Below are positions 8,797 through 18,754 of a stretch of 64,000 nucleotides of DNA, in pieces. The notes under the pieces were generated by a model that saw only the letters and a program-made list of their open reading frames with translations, had not been told where the DNA came from and searched no databases. The stretch's first letter is position 1; the number at the start of each line of letters is the position of its first letter. The position numbers and the translations under genes were made by a program. Source of the DNA: Pseudomonas sp. ACN8. Lineage in GTDB: Bacteria > Pseudomonadota > Gammaproteobacteria > Pseudomonadales > Pseudomonadaceae. Where the stretch lies: positions 62,001 through 126,000 of the forward strand of contig NZ_MRCS01000007.1 of NCBI RefSeq assembly GCF_002303925.1, in the 5' to 3' direction.

Positions 8797-9452
8797 CGGA
8801 TCAGCATGGCCTGGGCGCCTTTGATGATACTGGCTTCATCGGCGCGTTTCGGTACCTGCAAACCACGCTGCACCGCCGGCCGGCCCTCCAGGGTTGCCAT
8901 CCAGCGTTGCAGCGCCGTCAAGCCCTCCACCGAGACGCCCGACCACTCGTAACCGCGCACCCAGGGAAAGGTGGCGATGTCGGCAATGCTGTACTCGCCG
9001 GCGAGGAACTCCACGCTTTGCAACCGCGTGTCGAGCACCTCGTAGAGGCGACGGGTTTCATGCTGATAGCGGTCGATGGCGCCCTGGAGTTTTTCCGGAA
9101 AGTAGCGGAAGAACACGTTGGCCTGGCCCTGCATCGGGCCGATCCCGCCCATCTGGAACATCAGCCACTGCAATACCAGCGAGCGCCCCTTCGGGTCCGA
9201 TGGCATCAGTTTGCCAGTCTGTTCAGCGAGGTAAATCAGGATGGCGCCGGATTCGAACACGGCGAAATCGCCGTTGGCGCGATCGACAATCGCCGGAATC
9301 CGGCCGTTGGGGTTGATCTTGAGGAAGTCCGCGGACTTTTGCTCCTTTTTGTCGAAACTCAAGGCATGCACCGTGTAGGGCAGGCCGAGCTCCTCGAGCA
9401 CGATAGAGACCTTGTGGCCATTCGGGGTCGCAGCGGTGTAGAGATCTATCAT
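8793..9452 (-). CDS. Glutathione S-transferase family protein
   Basis: A 219-residue GST. The N-terminal thioredoxin-like domain ([17 protein letters not shown]) resembles the YfcG/YghU (nu-class) disulfide-bond oxidoreductases, which use Thr/Asn in the TPNG loop rather than Ser/Tyr. It also has [11 protein letters not shown] and the cis-proline, with an alpha-helical domain from about 90. I start at the ATG following GGAG; an upstream frame extension lacks GST sequence. The gene is 50 bp downstream of a hydrolase gene and overlaps the DUF4892 gene. Confidence 0.9.
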   Translation of the reverse strand: MIDLYTAATPNGHKVSIVLEELGLPYTVHALSFDKKEQKSADFLKINPNGRIPAIVDRANGDFAVFESGAILIYLAEQTGKLMPSDPKGRSLVLQWLMFQMGGIGPMQGQANVFFRYFPEKLQGAIDRYQHETRRLYEVLDTRLQSVEFLAGEYSIADIATFPWVRGYEWSGVSVEGLTALQRWMATLEGRPAVQRGLQVPKRADEASIIKGAQAMLIR

Positions 9453-9502
9453 GGTTGTCTCCCTTTTCAACCCGCCAAGCCTCGACAGTTGCCCGGCGCA
9501 AG

Positions 9503-10357
9503 TCAAGGAATGGCGAAAAACCGATTGAAACAGTCTGCGACAAGATCGGCACCGGACTCGTCATTGAGGTGCAAATGGTGGCCGCCTGGCAGCTGTTCCC
9601 GGCTAAAGGGTAGACGCTCCAGCAGTTCCGGGTGTTTGGCGAGCATGCCGTCGGCAGCGACCACCAGTGTTGCAGGACACTTGATCCGCTGGACGAACGC
9701 CATGGCCTGTTCGGTGGTAAGACGCAGCGGCGATGGCAGCGTGAGGCGATTGTCGGTGCGCCAGGTGTAACCGCCAGGCACCGGCATCAGGCCACGCTGC
9801 GCCAGCAGTTCAGCGGCCTCGCGGCTGACCGCCACCAGGCCCTTCATGCGCGCCTCGATGGCTCGGTCGAGGGTGTCGTAGACCGGCTTGCGCTTTTCCC
9901 GCAGGTCCAGCTGCGCCTGCAGGGCCATGCCCATGCGCTCGGCAGCGTTTTCACCTTTGTCCGTAGGAGGAATGATGCCGTCGATCAATGCCAGATGGGT
10001 GACCCGCTCGGGCATCGACCCGGCGATGATCAACGAAGCAATCGCGCCCATCGAATGCCCCATCAGCGCAAATTTGCGCAGGCCAAGCTGTTCGGCGACT
10101 TGCAGCACATCGTGGGCATAGTCCCACATGGCGTAACCGGCACCCGGCGGGCGATGCCCGGAATGACCGTGACCGGCCATGTCCAGCGCGATGATGCGCA
10201 GGCCTTTGAGCTTCGGCGCCAGGCGGGCAAAGCTGTTGGCGTTGTCCAGCCAGCCATGCAGGGCAATCACCGGCAAACCGCCTTCAGGGCCGAACAGGTG
10301 CGCAGCCAGTTCGATGTGCGGCAGGCTCAGACGAACCTCTTCGACGACGTGGTTCAT
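9503..10357 (-). CDS. Alpha/beta-fold hydrolase
   Basis: A 284-residue alpha/beta hydrolase. It has the oxyanion-hole region [12 protein letters not shown], nucleophile elbow GHSMGA with the catalytic Ser, a late acidic residue in VVAADGML, and the catalytic His in LPGGHHLHL. It resembles esterase/lipase-like hydrolases near acyl-CoA genes. The start ATG overlaps the stop of the upstream hydrolase (ATGA). Two paralogous-fold hydrolases in tandem after an acyl-CoA synthetase suggest lipid or ester turnover, but the substrate is unknown. Confidence 0.9.
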   Translation of the reverse strand: MNHVVEEVRLSLPHIELAAHLFGPEGGLPVIALHGWLDNANSFARLAPKLKGLRIIALDMAGHGHSGHRPPGAGYAMWDYAHDVLQVAEQLGLRKFALMGHSMGAIASLIIAGSMPERVTHLALIDGIIPPTDKGENAAERMGMALQAQLDLREKRKPVYDTLDRAIEARMKGLVAVSREAAELLAQRGLMPVPGGYTWRTDNRLTLPSPLRLTTEQAMAFVQRIKCPATLVVAADGMLAKHPELLERLPFSREQLPGGHHLHLNDESGADLVADCFNRFFAIP

Positions 10358-11160
10358 GCGCAATCCTGCTGTCGACGGCCGTCCCAGCGATAGAACAGGC
10401 CTTTGAGCATGCCAGCGGTATCAAGGGGACGTTCGAGCGGAAACATGTGGCCGCCGGGCATGGTCAACGATTCACCCAGCGGCAGGCGGTCGACCGAACT
10501 GGCGTGATGACGCATCACCACGCGGCTGTCATGCCCGCGAACCACCGCCAGCGGCACTTGCAACTGCCGGGTGCTGCCCGGGCTGGTGTGCGGCACGCCG
10601 CGATAGATGCTGATTTCCGTGGCTGGGTCGAAGCGCAGGCGCAGCTTGTCGCCGACCTGATGCAAGCCGTGTTGCAGGTAGGCATCGAAGCATTCCGGGT
10701 CGAAGCCGCGGAACAGCGTCTTGCCAGCGAAATACTTGCGGGCGCTGTCCAGGTCGGCGAATTCTTCACGGCGGCCCAGGGTACGCCCGGCCGGGGTCAA
10801 ACGGTCGATGAAACCAAAGCGTTTGGCCGCCCGTATGACCCATCGGTCGGTGCGTGTCAGCACTGGCGAGTCGAGCATCACCACCCCGCGATACAGCTCA
10901 GGGCAGCGCAAAGCGGCATGCAGGTGCAACACGCCACCGAAGGAGTGACCGACGCCCCACACAGGCTCGGCCTGTTGTTGCAGGTGATGGATCAGCTCAT
11001 CCACCAGGTTGTACCAGTTGTCGTCCGCCGGAAAACGCGGGTCGTGGGCGTGCTGCTCCAGATGCGTCACCTGAAACTCGGGTGCCAGCGCCGCAAACAA
11101 CTTGCCGTAGGTCCCCGAAGGAAAACCATTGGCGTGGGCGAAAAAGATCTGTTGCGACAT
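10354..11160 (-). CDS. Alpha/beta-fold hydrolase
   Basis: A 268-residue hydrolase beginning MSQQIFFAHANGFPSGTY, with nucleophile elbow GHSFGG (Ser) and a C-terminal His in MPGGHMFPLE. The HANGFPS oxyanion segment separates it from its downstream neighbour. I place the start at the ATG of MSQQIF; the open frame extends 39 codons upstream without family similarity. It is translationally coupled to the next hydrolase. Confidence 0.9.
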   Translation of the reverse strand: MSQQIFFAHANGFPSGTYGKLFAALAPEFQVTHLEQHAHDPRFPADDNWYNLVDELIHHLQQQAEPVWGVGHSFGGVLHLHAALRCPELYRGVVMLDSPVLTRTDRWVIRAAKRFGFIDRLTPAGRTLGRREEFADLDSARKYFAGKTLFRGFDPECFDAYLQHGLHQVGDKLRLRFDPATEISIYRGVPHTSPGSTRQLQVPLAVVRGHDSRVVMRHHASSVDRLPLGESLTMPGGHMFPLERPLDTAGMLKGLFYRWDGRRQQDCA

Positions 11161-11273
11161 ACCTGCAAATCCATGAGCGAGAACAGGCGTTGATTGTCCG
11201 CAAGACCGCGTCCTGCGGCAATGACCGTAACTGACAGGAATGATGACAGTCCGGTCAAAGCCATGGCTTTGGT

Positions 11274-11717
11274 TCAACGCGCCGGCGGATTTTCACCCAA
11301 CGGTACCACTGCCATGGTCAGTCGCGACACGCAGCTGGCCTTGCCCTCATCGCTGGTCAGGCGAATGTCCCAGACATGGGTCGTGCGGCCGATGTGGATC
11401 GGCTTGGCCACCGCTGTCACCCGCCCGCTGCGCAGGCCGCGCAAATGGTTGGCGTTGATTTCCAGGCCCACGCAATAGAACTTGCTGGCATCGATGCACA
11501 GGTAGCTGGCCATCGAGCCGACCGATTCGGCCAGCACCACCGAGGCACCGCCATGCAGCAAGCCGTAAGGCTGGTGGGTGCGGTGATCGACGACCATGCT
11601 GGCGGTCAGGGAGTCGTCGTCAAAGGCTTCGAAACGGATGTCCAGCACTTCGCCAATGGTGTTTTTCTGGATTGCGTTCAACCGCTCGATGTTCGGGGTG
11701 GTGCGCCACAGGCTCAT
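11274..11717 (-). CDS. Hotdog-fold thioesterase (PaaI / YdiI type)
   Basis: A 147-residue acyl-CoA thioesterase of the 4HBT family. The hotdog helix motif PYGLLHGGASVVLAESVGS includes the catalytic-region Glu, and GLEINANHLRGLRSG is the following strand pair. Proteins of this type hydrolyse aroyl- or acyl-CoA, for example DHNA-CoA or phenylacetyl-CoA derivatives. It lies 32 bp downstream of the acyl-CoA synthetase gene and probably shares its transcript. Confidence 0.93.
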   Translation of the reverse strand: MSLWRTTPNIERLNAIQKNTIGEVLDIRFEAFDDDSLTASMVVDHRTHQPYGLLHGGASVVLAESVGSMASYLCIDASKFYCVGLEINANHLRGLRSGRVTAVAKPIHIGRTTHVWDIRLTSDEGKASCVSRLTMAVVPLGENPPAR

Positions 11718-11749
11718 CGCAGAGTTTCCTCGTTGGTTTTATTCGTGGA

Positions 11750-13417
11750 TCAATCCTGCCACAGCACCGCTTCGCTGCGCTCGCTCCATTCCTCAAAGCG
11801 CTCACCGTAAGCCGCTTCGATCACGTTGCGTTTGATCTTCAGGGTCGGGGTGAGAAAGCCGTTTTCCACGGCCCAACTGTCCTTGACCACCACCAGGCGC
11901 CGCAGTTGTTCATGCTTGTCGAGGGCGCCGTTGACCTCTTCCAGCAGTTTTTCCAGGCTCGAATGCAGGCCCGCGCGCGCGACCCCGCCGGCATCCTGTT
12001 GGCCGACCGCCGACAACACGCACAACCCCAGCGGCGCGCTCAAGCCATCGCCCACCACGCAGACCTGCTCGATACGCGAATGCACGGCCAGGCGATTTTC
12101 AATCGGTGCCGGAGCCACGTACTTGCCTTTGCTGGTCTTGAAGATTTCCTTCAGGCGCCCGGTCAGGCGCAGATTGCCTTCGGCGTCCTCCTCACCCTTG
12201 TCGCCGGTACGCAGGAAGCCGTCCTCGGTAATGGTGTCGGCGGTTTTCTGCGGTTCCTTGTAATACCCGAGCATGGTCGCATCACTGCGCACCATGACTT
12301 CCCCCGTCTCGGCGATCCGCACTTCGACTTCCGGACACGGCTTGCCGATCCAGCCCGGTTTGTTCTGGCCCGGCATGCCGATATGGGAGTAGCCGCAACT
12401 CTCGGTCATGCCATAGACCTCCAGCACGTCCAGTCCCAGTTTGCGGTACCACTGCAACAAGGTCTGCGGCACCGGAGCTGCGCCGGACAACGCGATGCGC
12501 AACGCATCCAGCCCTAACCCGGCGAGGACTTTATGCCCGACCCTTTTGCCGATGATCGGCAGCCCGAGCAGGAAGTCGAGACGTTTTGCCGGAATCTTGC
12601 CGTACACGCCCATCTGGAATTTGGTCCAGATGCGCGGCACGCCAAACAGTGCGGTCGGACGCGCACGCTTCAGGTCAGTGAGGAAGGTGTCGAGGCTCTC
12701 GGCGAAAAACACCGTTTGGCCGGTATAGATCGATGCCAGTTCGACGAACATCCGCTCGGCAACGTGGCACAGCGGCAGGTAGGACAACAAGCGGTCCGAC
12801 TCGTTGAGGCCGAACAACGCAGTGCCGCGCGTAGTGGCAAACCCCAGATTGCCGAAGCTGTGCATCACGCCCTTGGGCATGCCCGTGGTGCCGGATGTGT
12901 AGATGATGGTCGCCAGCTGATCGGCGGCAGGTTTGGGATTGTCCTGGATGGGCGAGCTGCGTTGCAGGTCGTCCCAGCTGAAATCAAAGTCGCCAGGAGG
13001 ATGCAAGGGCAAGCTGATGGTCGGCAGGTCGGGGCTGACGCCACGGGACATGCCTGGCCAGTCGTCGAGCTTGCCGATGAAGGCCAGCGCCGCCTCCGAA
13101 TGTTCGAGTACTTGGGCAACGGTCTCGGCGGTCAGATTTGGGTACAACGGCACCGAGACATGCCCGGCCATCCAGATCGCCAGGTCGGCAATGATCCAGT
13201 GCGCGCAGTTCTTCGAGATCAGGGCGATATGGCTGCCCTGCGGCAGTTCCCGCGCTCGCAGCCAGTGGGCGGCACAGCGGGCCTGATGACCGACGTCGGC
13301 CCAGGTCAAGGTCTCGACCTGGCCGCCGCCGACAGGCTGGACCAAAAAGCGCTGGCGCGGATGACGGGCCTCACGCTCGTAAAAGACGTCCAGCGGCAAA
13401 CGAAAAGCAGCAGACAT
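11750..13417 (-). CDS. AMP-binding long-chain acyl-CoA synthetase-like protein
   Basis: A 555-residue adenylate-forming enzyme. The P-loop IIYTSGTTGMPKGVM, the A5-like EVYGMTESCGYS and the RTGDKGEEDAEG hinge region are all present. It resembles FAA1/FadD15-type synthetases, which activate fatty acids with ATP and CoA. The A10 lysine appears as TLKIKRNVIE. I start at MSAAFRLPLD, which follows an AGGAGCGAGT ribosome site; an 11-codon upstream extension is unlikely. It is the first gene of the lipid-flavoured minus-strand run. Confidence 0.93.
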   Translation of the reverse strand: MSAAFRLPLDVFYEREARHPRQRFLVQPVGGGQVETLTWADVGHQARCAAHWLRARELPQGSHIALISKNCAHWIIADLAIWMAGHVSVPLYPNLTAETVAQVLEHSEAALAFIGKLDDWPGMSRGVSPDLPTISLPLHPPGDFDFSWDDLQRSSPIQDNPKPAADQLATIIYTSGTTGMPKGVMHSFGNLGFATTRGTALFGLNESDRLLSYLPLCHVAERMFVELASIYTGQTVFFAESLDTFLTDLKRARPTALFGVPRIWTKFQMGVYGKIPAKRLDFLLGLPIIGKRVGHKVLAGLGLDALRIALSGAAPVPQTLLQWYRKLGLDVLEVYGMTESCGYSHIGMPGQNKPGWIGKPCPEVEVRIAETGEVMVRSDATMLGYYKEPQKTADTITEDGFLRTGDKGEEDAEGNLRLTGRLKEIFKTSKGKYVAPAPIENRLAVHSRIEQVCVVGDGLSAPLGLCVLSAVGQQDAGGVARAGLHSSLEKLLEEVNGALDKHEQLRRLVVVKDSWAVENGFLTPTLKIKRNVIEAAYGERFEEWSERSEAVLWQD

Positions 13418-13508
13418 GCGACTCGCTCCTTTGTTTTTGGTCTGGAGCAAGCGTAGTCAACCAAGCAAGTGCTTGGTTGACTATTTTATTCAAAGTTTTT
13501 CTATACCT

Positions 13509-13596
13509 GTAGGAGCGAGCCTGCTCGCGATGGCGGGCTGACATTCAAAATGGATGTCGACTGACTTGCCGCTATCGCGAGCAGGCTCGCTCCTAC
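13509..13596. repeat. REP doublet
   Basis: Inverted GTAGGAGCGAGCCTGCTCGCGA arms with 40-50 bp between them, located between sixA (downstream end) and the acyl-CoA synthetase start. Confidence 0.85.
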
Positions 13597-13644
13597 GGTG
13601 ATCGTGCCGCCTTCAGATCAAGCGGTGCCCTTTGAAAGGCGTGG

Positions 13645-14100
13645 CTACGGGTGCTTGATGCTGTCGAGCGTCATTGACCCGACCAGCAGCTCATCCCCCT
13701 CGAGCTGCGCCAAACCGGCAGTGCTGACCCTTTCCGGCAGATGTCCGGCACCATGTTGCAGGTAGCTCAGCAGATTCCCCACCAGCGGGTTGTGACTGAC
13801 CAGCAACACGTTGCTTACCGCGACCATCTGTTCGGCCACCTTGTCCGGCTCCGTGTCCGGTGTCAGCCACTCGACGGTGCGGATTTCCGGTTCGAAACCC
13901 AATGCCTCTCGTACCAGTTGCGCTGTTTGCTGCGCTCTCAGGTACGGGCTCGCGTAAATGCCGGTCAGCGGCTGACCCACCAGCTCCGCGGCGATTTTCA
14001 ATACTTCCTTACGACCGTTATCCGTCAGTTCCCGCTCCGAATCGTGGGGACGAGAGCCGTGTGGTACAGCTTCACCATGACGCAATACCCAGAGTTTCAT
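13645..14100 (-). CDS. sixA: Phosphohistidine phosphatase SixA
   Basis: A 151-residue histidine phosphatase (phosphoglycerate-mutase superfamily, short form). It has LRHGEA at 6-11 with the catalytic His8, SPYLRAQQTA, and the second catalytic His in LLVSHNPLVG. SixA removes phosphate from histidine in Hpt or PTS-type phosphorelay proteins. The gene overlaps the DUF4389 gene (ATGA) and follows gpsA, forming a three-gene operon. Confidence 0.93.
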   Translation of the reverse strand: MKLWVLRHGEAVPHGSRPHDSERELTDNGRKEVLKIAAELVGQPLTGIYASPYLRAQQTAQLVREALGFEPEIRTVEWLTPDTEPDKVAEQMVAVSNVLLVSHNPLVGNLLSYLQHGAGHLPERVSTAGLAQLEGDELLVGSMTLDSIKHP

Positions 14101-14444
14101 AGCTTGGGTTCCTCATCTCGGGCCGGATGGGGTGCCGGTGCCACGACATGCGGCGCCTCACCTTCCGGTGTACGCGGCGTCGGCCAGTCGGCGAACGGCC
14201 AAGGCTTCTGGTCGCTGTGAAAGCTGCCGAAACGACCGATCTGCGCCAGAAACTGGCTCAGGCTGTCGCCGAAATTCATCAGGCTGGCGCTTGGGGCGCC
14301 ATAGAACAAACGATAGATCAACTGCACCAGCACGACGGCGCCGAGGATGAACTGCGCCACTTGCCACACCAGCACGAAGAGGATCATCCACAGCACCCGC
14401 AGCAGGATGGATTCGTACTTGGCTTCTACTTTTGGATCGTTCAT
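14097..14444 (-). CDS. DUF4389 domain-containing membrane protein
   Basis: A 115-residue protein with one or two hydrophobic helices (about 12-45, VLWMILFVLVWQVAQFILGAV) followed by an amphipathic segment and a proline-rich, acidic cytoplasmic tail. It matches the Pseudomonas DUF4389 proteins encoded beside gpsA and sixA. The start is at the ATG after AGGGAG; the function is unknown. Confidence 0.88.
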   Translation of the reverse strand: MNDPKVEAKYESILLRVLWMILFVLVWQVAQFILGAVVLVQLIYRLFYGAPSASLMNFGDSLSQFLAQIGRFGSFHSDQKPWPFADWPTPRTPEGEAPHVVAPAPHPARDEEPKL

Positions 14445-14475
14445 GCGCAACTCCCTGCTTTTCTGGCAAGCGTGA

Positions 14476-15501
14476 TTAGTTGAAATCACTGGTGGAAATA
14501 AAGTCGACGTCGGTTTTCGGCTCGCCACGCATTAACAAAGCGATGACCTGCTCCAGCGTGCGGCCTTCGAACAGGATCGCGTGCAGCCCCGCGACCAGCG
14601 GCATGTACACACCAACCTCCTGGGCCTTGGCCTTGAGCACTTTAAGGGTGTTGACCCCTTCGGCGACTTCTCCCAGGCGCGTGACCGCCTCGTCCAGGCT
14701 CAGGCCCTGGCCGAGGGCGAAACCGACCTGATAGTTGCGGCTCTTGGGCGACGAACAGGTCACGATCAGATCGCCCACGCCCGCCAACCCCAGGAAGGTC
14801 ATCGGGTTCGCGCCCTGATTCACCGCAAAGCGAGTCATTTCCGCCAATGCCCGGGTGATCAGCATGCTCTTGGTATTTTCCCCCATGCCCAGCGCCACCG
14901 CCATGCCGGCGATGATCGCATAGACGTTTTTCAACGCCCCGCCCAGTTCCACGCCGAAACGGTCGGCGCTGGCGTACACACGAAAGGTGCGCCCGTGCAG
15001 CGCGGCCTGAACCTGCTGACAGAGTTCTTCGTCTTCACTGGCGACCACCGTGGCGGTCAGTGCATGTTCGGCGATTTCACGGGCCAGGTTGGGCCCGGAC
15101 AGGACGCCGATGCGCGCCTGCGGGGCGATCTCTTCGAGGATCTCGCTCATCAACTTGAACGTGTGGGCTTCGATGCCTTTGGTCAGGCTCACCAGCATTT
15201 TGCCGGTCAAGCGTTCGGCGTGGGGCACCAGCACCGAGCGCAGCGCGCTGGAGGGCAATGCAACGAAACACAGGTCGCAGGCGTCCAGGGTGGCTTGCAG
15301 GTCGGTGACCGGCGTGACGCCAGGCAGAATCTTGATGCCTTTGAGGTAACGCGGGTTCTCGCGATTGACCCGAATGGCCTCGGCCTGTTCGGGGTCACGC
15401 ATCCACTGAAGGACCTGATGCCCGTTCTCGGCCAGCAGATTAGCCACGGCGGTTCCAAAACTTCCGCCTCCCAGGACCGCAATCGGGCGCTGCTCAGTCA
15501 T
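14476..15501 (-). CDS. gpsA: NAD(P)-dependent glycerol-3-phosphate dehydrogenase
   Basis: A 341-residue enzyme that reduces dihydroxyacetone phosphate to sn-glycerol 3-phosphate for phospholipid synthesis. It has the N-terminal dinucleotide motif [13 protein letters not shown], the catalytic-Lys region [10 protein letters not shown] and [12 protein letters not shown] start at MTEQRPI; the 26-codon upstream extension is not family-like. It is the first gene of gpsA-DUF4389-sixA and divergent from the TonB receptor gene. Confidence 0.97.
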   Translation of the reverse strand: MTEQRPIAVLGGGSFGTAVANLLAENGHQVLQWMRDPEQAEAIRVNRENPRYLKGIKILPGVTPVTDLQATLDACDLCFVALPSSALRSVLVPHAERLTGKMLVSLTKGIEAHTFKLMSEILEEIAPQARIGVLSGPNLAREIAEHALTATVVASEDEELCQQVQAALHGRTFRVYASADRFGVELGGALKNVYAIIAGMAVALGMGENTKSMLITRALAEMTRFAVNQGANPMTFLGLAGVGDLIVTCSSPKSRNYQVGFALGQGLSLDEAVTRLGEVAEGVNTLKVLKAKAQEVGVYMPLVAGLHAILFEGRTLEQVIALLMRGEPKTDVDFISTSDFN

Positions 15502-15636
15502 ATGCAATCCGTTAATCCATACCAGTGGCGATGTCGGCATTATACGGGGCAGCCCATCGGCGGCCAGCCCCGACATCAAATACCTGCATCCGTAGGAAGA
15601 AGACCAATAAAACCGAGGAAAATGCAGACATCGTGA

Positions 15637-17820
15637 ATGGAAAAGTCATTCGGCTCGGTTAACATGCGCGCCAACAATCACTGGCAGGGATCTGTTGTGT
15701 CTCCGGGCTCCCCTTCACCGCATTCGCCTCTGGTACTGGCGCTGATTTTCAGCTCGCCGGCGCTGGCCGACGACTTGTTCCTGGACAGCGAACCGCTGCC
15801 GCAAGTGCTCACCGCAACGCGCCTGAAGCAGTCGCCAGCGGCGGTGCCGGGAAGCATGACGGTGATCGACAGCGCCCTGATCCACGCCAGCGGTGCCCGC
15901 GACATCAGCGAACTGCTGCGCCTGGTGCCGGGGATGATGGCCGGTAATATCAGCGGCAACCAGGCAGCGGTTAACTACCACGGCACCAACGCAACTGAAG
16001 CGCGACGCATGCAAGTGCTGATCGACGGGCGCTCGGTGTATCGCGCCGGCCTGGCCACCGTGGACTGGAGTGACATTCCGGTGGCCATGGAAGACATCGA
16101 GCGCATCGAAGTCTTTCGCGGGCCGAATACCGTCAGCTACGGCGCCAACGCGCTGATGGCGGTGGTCAACATCATTACCCGGCGGCCGGCCGACAGTCAC
16201 GGTACGCGCGTGAAGGTCACCCGGGGCCAGCGCGGCATCAATGACTTTTACGCCAGCCAGGGACTGGGCTGGGAAGACGGTGACATGCGCCTGTCCCTGT
16301 CCGGCCAGCAAGACGACGGTTTCGACACCGACCGAACGGGCGCGGACTACCATGACAGCCGTCGCCTCGATCGCTTCAACCTGGCCGTCAGCCAGAGCCT
16401 CAATGAACGGCAAAGCCTCGATTGGCAATTGAATGCCAAGAACGGCACCAACCAGCGGCCCTATACCTACCGCCCGGTGTTCCCGGGAGTTACCCGCGCA
16501 GGCAACGACTCAGACGTCACCGCCAAGGATTACGCCGGGTCATTGCGCTGGAATCTGGACATCGATCCCGACCACAGCCTTTATATTCAGGGTTCGGCCC
16601 AACACTGGGATCGCCAGCAAACCTGGCGCGCCTGCGACGCTGAAATATCGTTCAGCCCGCAACTGACCGAACTCTGGCAAATGAACCCGAACTACACCGA
16701 ACGCCTGGCCCGCAATATCACGCGTTTCCTCGGCCCCGGTGCACCGGCCGGCACGCCCGCCGAGCAGGCGCTGGCCAACCAGGTACTCGATCAATGGCGC
16801 AACGGCGCGAGCCAGACCGTTTGCGGCGACATCGACCAGAGCACCCGGGAATCGCGCTACGACCTCGAGCTGCAGGACACCCTGAGCCTCGCCGATAACC
16901 TGCGGCTGGTCAGCGGTCTGAATTATCGTTACGACCGGGCCGATTCCGAGACCTACTTCAATGGCACGCTCGATGACACCCTCTGGCGGGCGTTCGGCCA
17001 GTTCGAGTGGCGTGCCACCGAACACTGGCTGCTGCAAGGCGGTGCCATGTTCGAGGACACCCGGTTGATCGGCAGTTCGTTGACACCTCGCATAGCGGTC
17101 AACTACCTGATCAATCCGCGCCACGGCTTGCGTGCGGTGTACTCCGAGGCCGTCCGTTCGCCGGACATGTTCGAGAATAACGTCAACTGGAGTTATCAGG
17201 TCACCAACCTCAAGCCCGGTGCCTTTGGCCAGTCCAGCGCCCGATATTTCGTCAAGACCCGTGGCCCCGGCGATCTCGATCAAGAGCACATGCGCTCCCG
17301 GGAGCTGGGCTACAACGGCTATTTTCCCGAACCGGGGCTGGTGCTCGACGTGAAGCTGTTCCACGACGAAATCACCGGCATGATCAGTGAACCGCTGCGC
17401 AACAATCAGTACATCGCCAGCAACGCCAACAAAGCGCGTTTTTCGGGAGCCGAAACCCAGCTCGACTGGCGTGTCGGCAGCCTCGATCGCCTGCGACTGA
17501 CCTATGCCTACGTCGATGCCGACGCCAGCAATCCGCTGGATGCCAGGCAGACTGCAAGCAACAGTGGCTCGGCCGGATGGCTGCGGGATTGGGGCCAGGG
17601 CTGGAACAGTGCGCTTTTCTATTATGGCGATGACGCCCTCAACGGCTACCGCTTCGAACGGGTCGATGCGCGCATCGCCAAACGTATCGCCCTGGGCAAG
17701 GCCAGCCTGGAACTGGCCGCAGTGCTACAGCAACGGCTGGACAATCAGCCGACCACCTTCATCGACAATAATTATGACCAGCGCCATGTGATGTATTTCA
17801 GCGCGGAGCTGGAGCTTTAA
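15637..17820 (+). CDS. TonB-dependent outer-membrane receptor
   Basis: A 727-residue receptor. It has a signal peptide (hydrophobic [13 protein letters not shown], cleavage before DDLF), a TonB-box-like LPQVLTATR, a plug domain with [10 protein letters not shown] and [19 protein letters not shown] (about 60-190), and a 22-strand barrel ending in a hydrophobic acidic terminus (YFSAELEL). No Fur-like box is visible in the 135 bp upstream, so an iron ligand is not assured. It is 1 bp from the periplasmic binding protein gene, which in turn overlaps the hybrid kinase gene. The start is uncertain: ATG at 15664 is an alternative and neither has a good ribosome site. Confidence 0.88.
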   Translation: MEKSFGSVNMRANNHWQGSVVSPGSPSPHSPLVLALIFSSPALADDLFLDSEPLPQVLTATRLKQSPAAVPGSMTVIDSALIHASGARDISELLRLVPGMMAGNISGNQAAVNYHGTNATEARRMQVLIDGRSVYRAGLATVDWSDIPVAMEDIERIEVFRGPNTVSYGANALMAVVNIITRRPADSHGTRVKVTRGQRGINDFYASQGLGWEDGDMRLSLSGQQDDGFDTDRTGADYHDSRRLDRFNLAVSQSLNERQSLDWQLNAKNGTNQRPYTYRPVFPGVTRAGNDSDVTAKDYAGSLRWNLDIDPDHSLYIQGSAQHWDRQQTWRACDAEISFSPQLTELWQMNPNYTERLARNITRFLGPGAPAGTPAEQALANQVLDQWRNGASQTVCGDIDQSTRESRYDLELQDTLSLADNLRLVSGLNYRYDRADSETYFNGTLDDTLWRAFGQFEWRATEHWLLQGGAMFEDTRLIGSSLTPRIAVNYLINPRHGLRAVYSEAVRSPDMFENNVNWSYQVTNLKPGAFGQSSARYFVKTRGPGDLDQEHMRSRELGYNGYFPEPGLVLDVKLFHDEITGMISEPLRNNQYIASNANKARFSGAETQLDWRVGSLDRLRLTYAYVDADASNPLDARQTASNSGSAGWLRDWGQGWNSALFYYGDDALNGYRFERVDARIAKRIALGKASLELAAVLQQRLDNQPTTFIDNNYDQRHVMYFSAELEL

Positions 17821-17821
17821 G

Positions 17822-18754
17822 ATGCCGAATCGTCCGGCCTGCAGAATGCCACCCCTGGGTCGGCTGCTGGCCATACTCTGCCTGCTGACAAGCGGCCTGC
17901 TGGGCAGCCTGGCGAGTCATGCGGCCGACATTTTGCTCACAGGGGCCGAAGACAGCCCCGCTGTGCGGGCGTTTACCCAAGCCCTGAGCGAGCTGCGACC
18001 AAGCGATAACATACGCTTCCAGACGCTGGCTAAAATGCCGATACCGGACAAGCTGCCGGAAAACATCCGCTTGATACTGCTCGACCTGCCCAGCCTCGAC
18101 TGGCGCCTGCAGAACGCCCAAGGCCCGGCGACACTCGTATTGCGCATCAGCCGCCTGCAAGCCCGGCAACGCTTGGACACCTCGCTGCCTGCGCGCCTTT
18201 GCCTGCTATGGAGCGATCCACCACTGGACCGCCAGTTGCGCTTGACCCGTACCTTGTTGCCCCAGGCCAGACGCATCGGTGTGCTCTACGACACCCACAG
18301 TGAATTCCTCTTGAATGAGCTGCGTCAGGCCGCCCTCCCCCTGGGTCTTGAGATAGTCACTCAGCGCTGGGACAACATTCACGACAGTCGTCCATTACAG
18401 GCCCTGCTTAATGACAGTGACGTGTTGCTGGGCCTGGATGATGCCGACCTGTACAACCCGCAAACCGCAAAGAACCTGCTGCTGAGCAGCTACTCGCGAC
18501 AAGTGGCGCTGATCGGACCCAACGCCGGATTCGTCAAGGCCGGGAGCCTGGCCAGCACCTATAGCGATCAGAGCGACTGGCTGGCGGTCCTCGACGAATT
18601 GCTCGACCGGCCACCGGCCACCTGGCCGCGCACGCACTACCCCCATCGATTCAAGGTCGCGAGCAATCCGCAGGTGGCGCGTTCATTGGGTATCGAACAG
18701 ATAAACGAAGCGTCTGTCGCCGCACTGCTGGCTGAAGGAGAACGCCGCCCATGA
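17822..18754 (+). CDS. Periplasmic ABC-type substrate-binding-like protein without a transporter
   Basis: A 310-residue exported protein (signal peptide about 1-35, ending SHAADILL). It has the two-lobe pattern of TrpX/PF04392-type binding proteins: ARRIGVLYDTHSEFLLNELRQ in the second lobe, and DVLLGLDDADLYNP and LIGPNAGFVKAGS near the hinge. No permease or ATPase gene is nearby. Instead it is sandwiched between a TonB receptor (1-bp gap) and a hybrid histidine kinase (4-bp ATGA overlap). A sensory role, presenting a ligand to the kinase, is my inference. Confidence 0.8.
   Translation: MPNRPACRMPPLGRLLAILCLLTSGLLGSLASHAADILLTGAEDSPAVRAFTQALSELRPSDNIRFQTLAKMPIPDKLPENIRLILLDLPSLDWRLQNAQGPATLVLRISRLQARQRLDTSLPARLCLLWSDPPLDRQLRLTRTLLPQARRIGVLYDTHSEFLLNELRQAALPLGLEIVTQRWDNIHDSRPLQALLNDSDVLLGLDDADLYNPQTAKNLLLSSYSRQVALIGPNAGFVKAGSLASTYSDQSDWLAVLDELLDRPPATWPRTHYPHRFKVASNPQVARSLGIEQINEASVAALLAEGERRP

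Noticed and set aside
15502..15636. Searched for a Fur box before the TonB receptor
   Set aside because: No sequence resembling GATAATGATAATCATTATC or the GAGAAT-type Pseudomonas variant was found, so an iron-siderophore role is not claimed.
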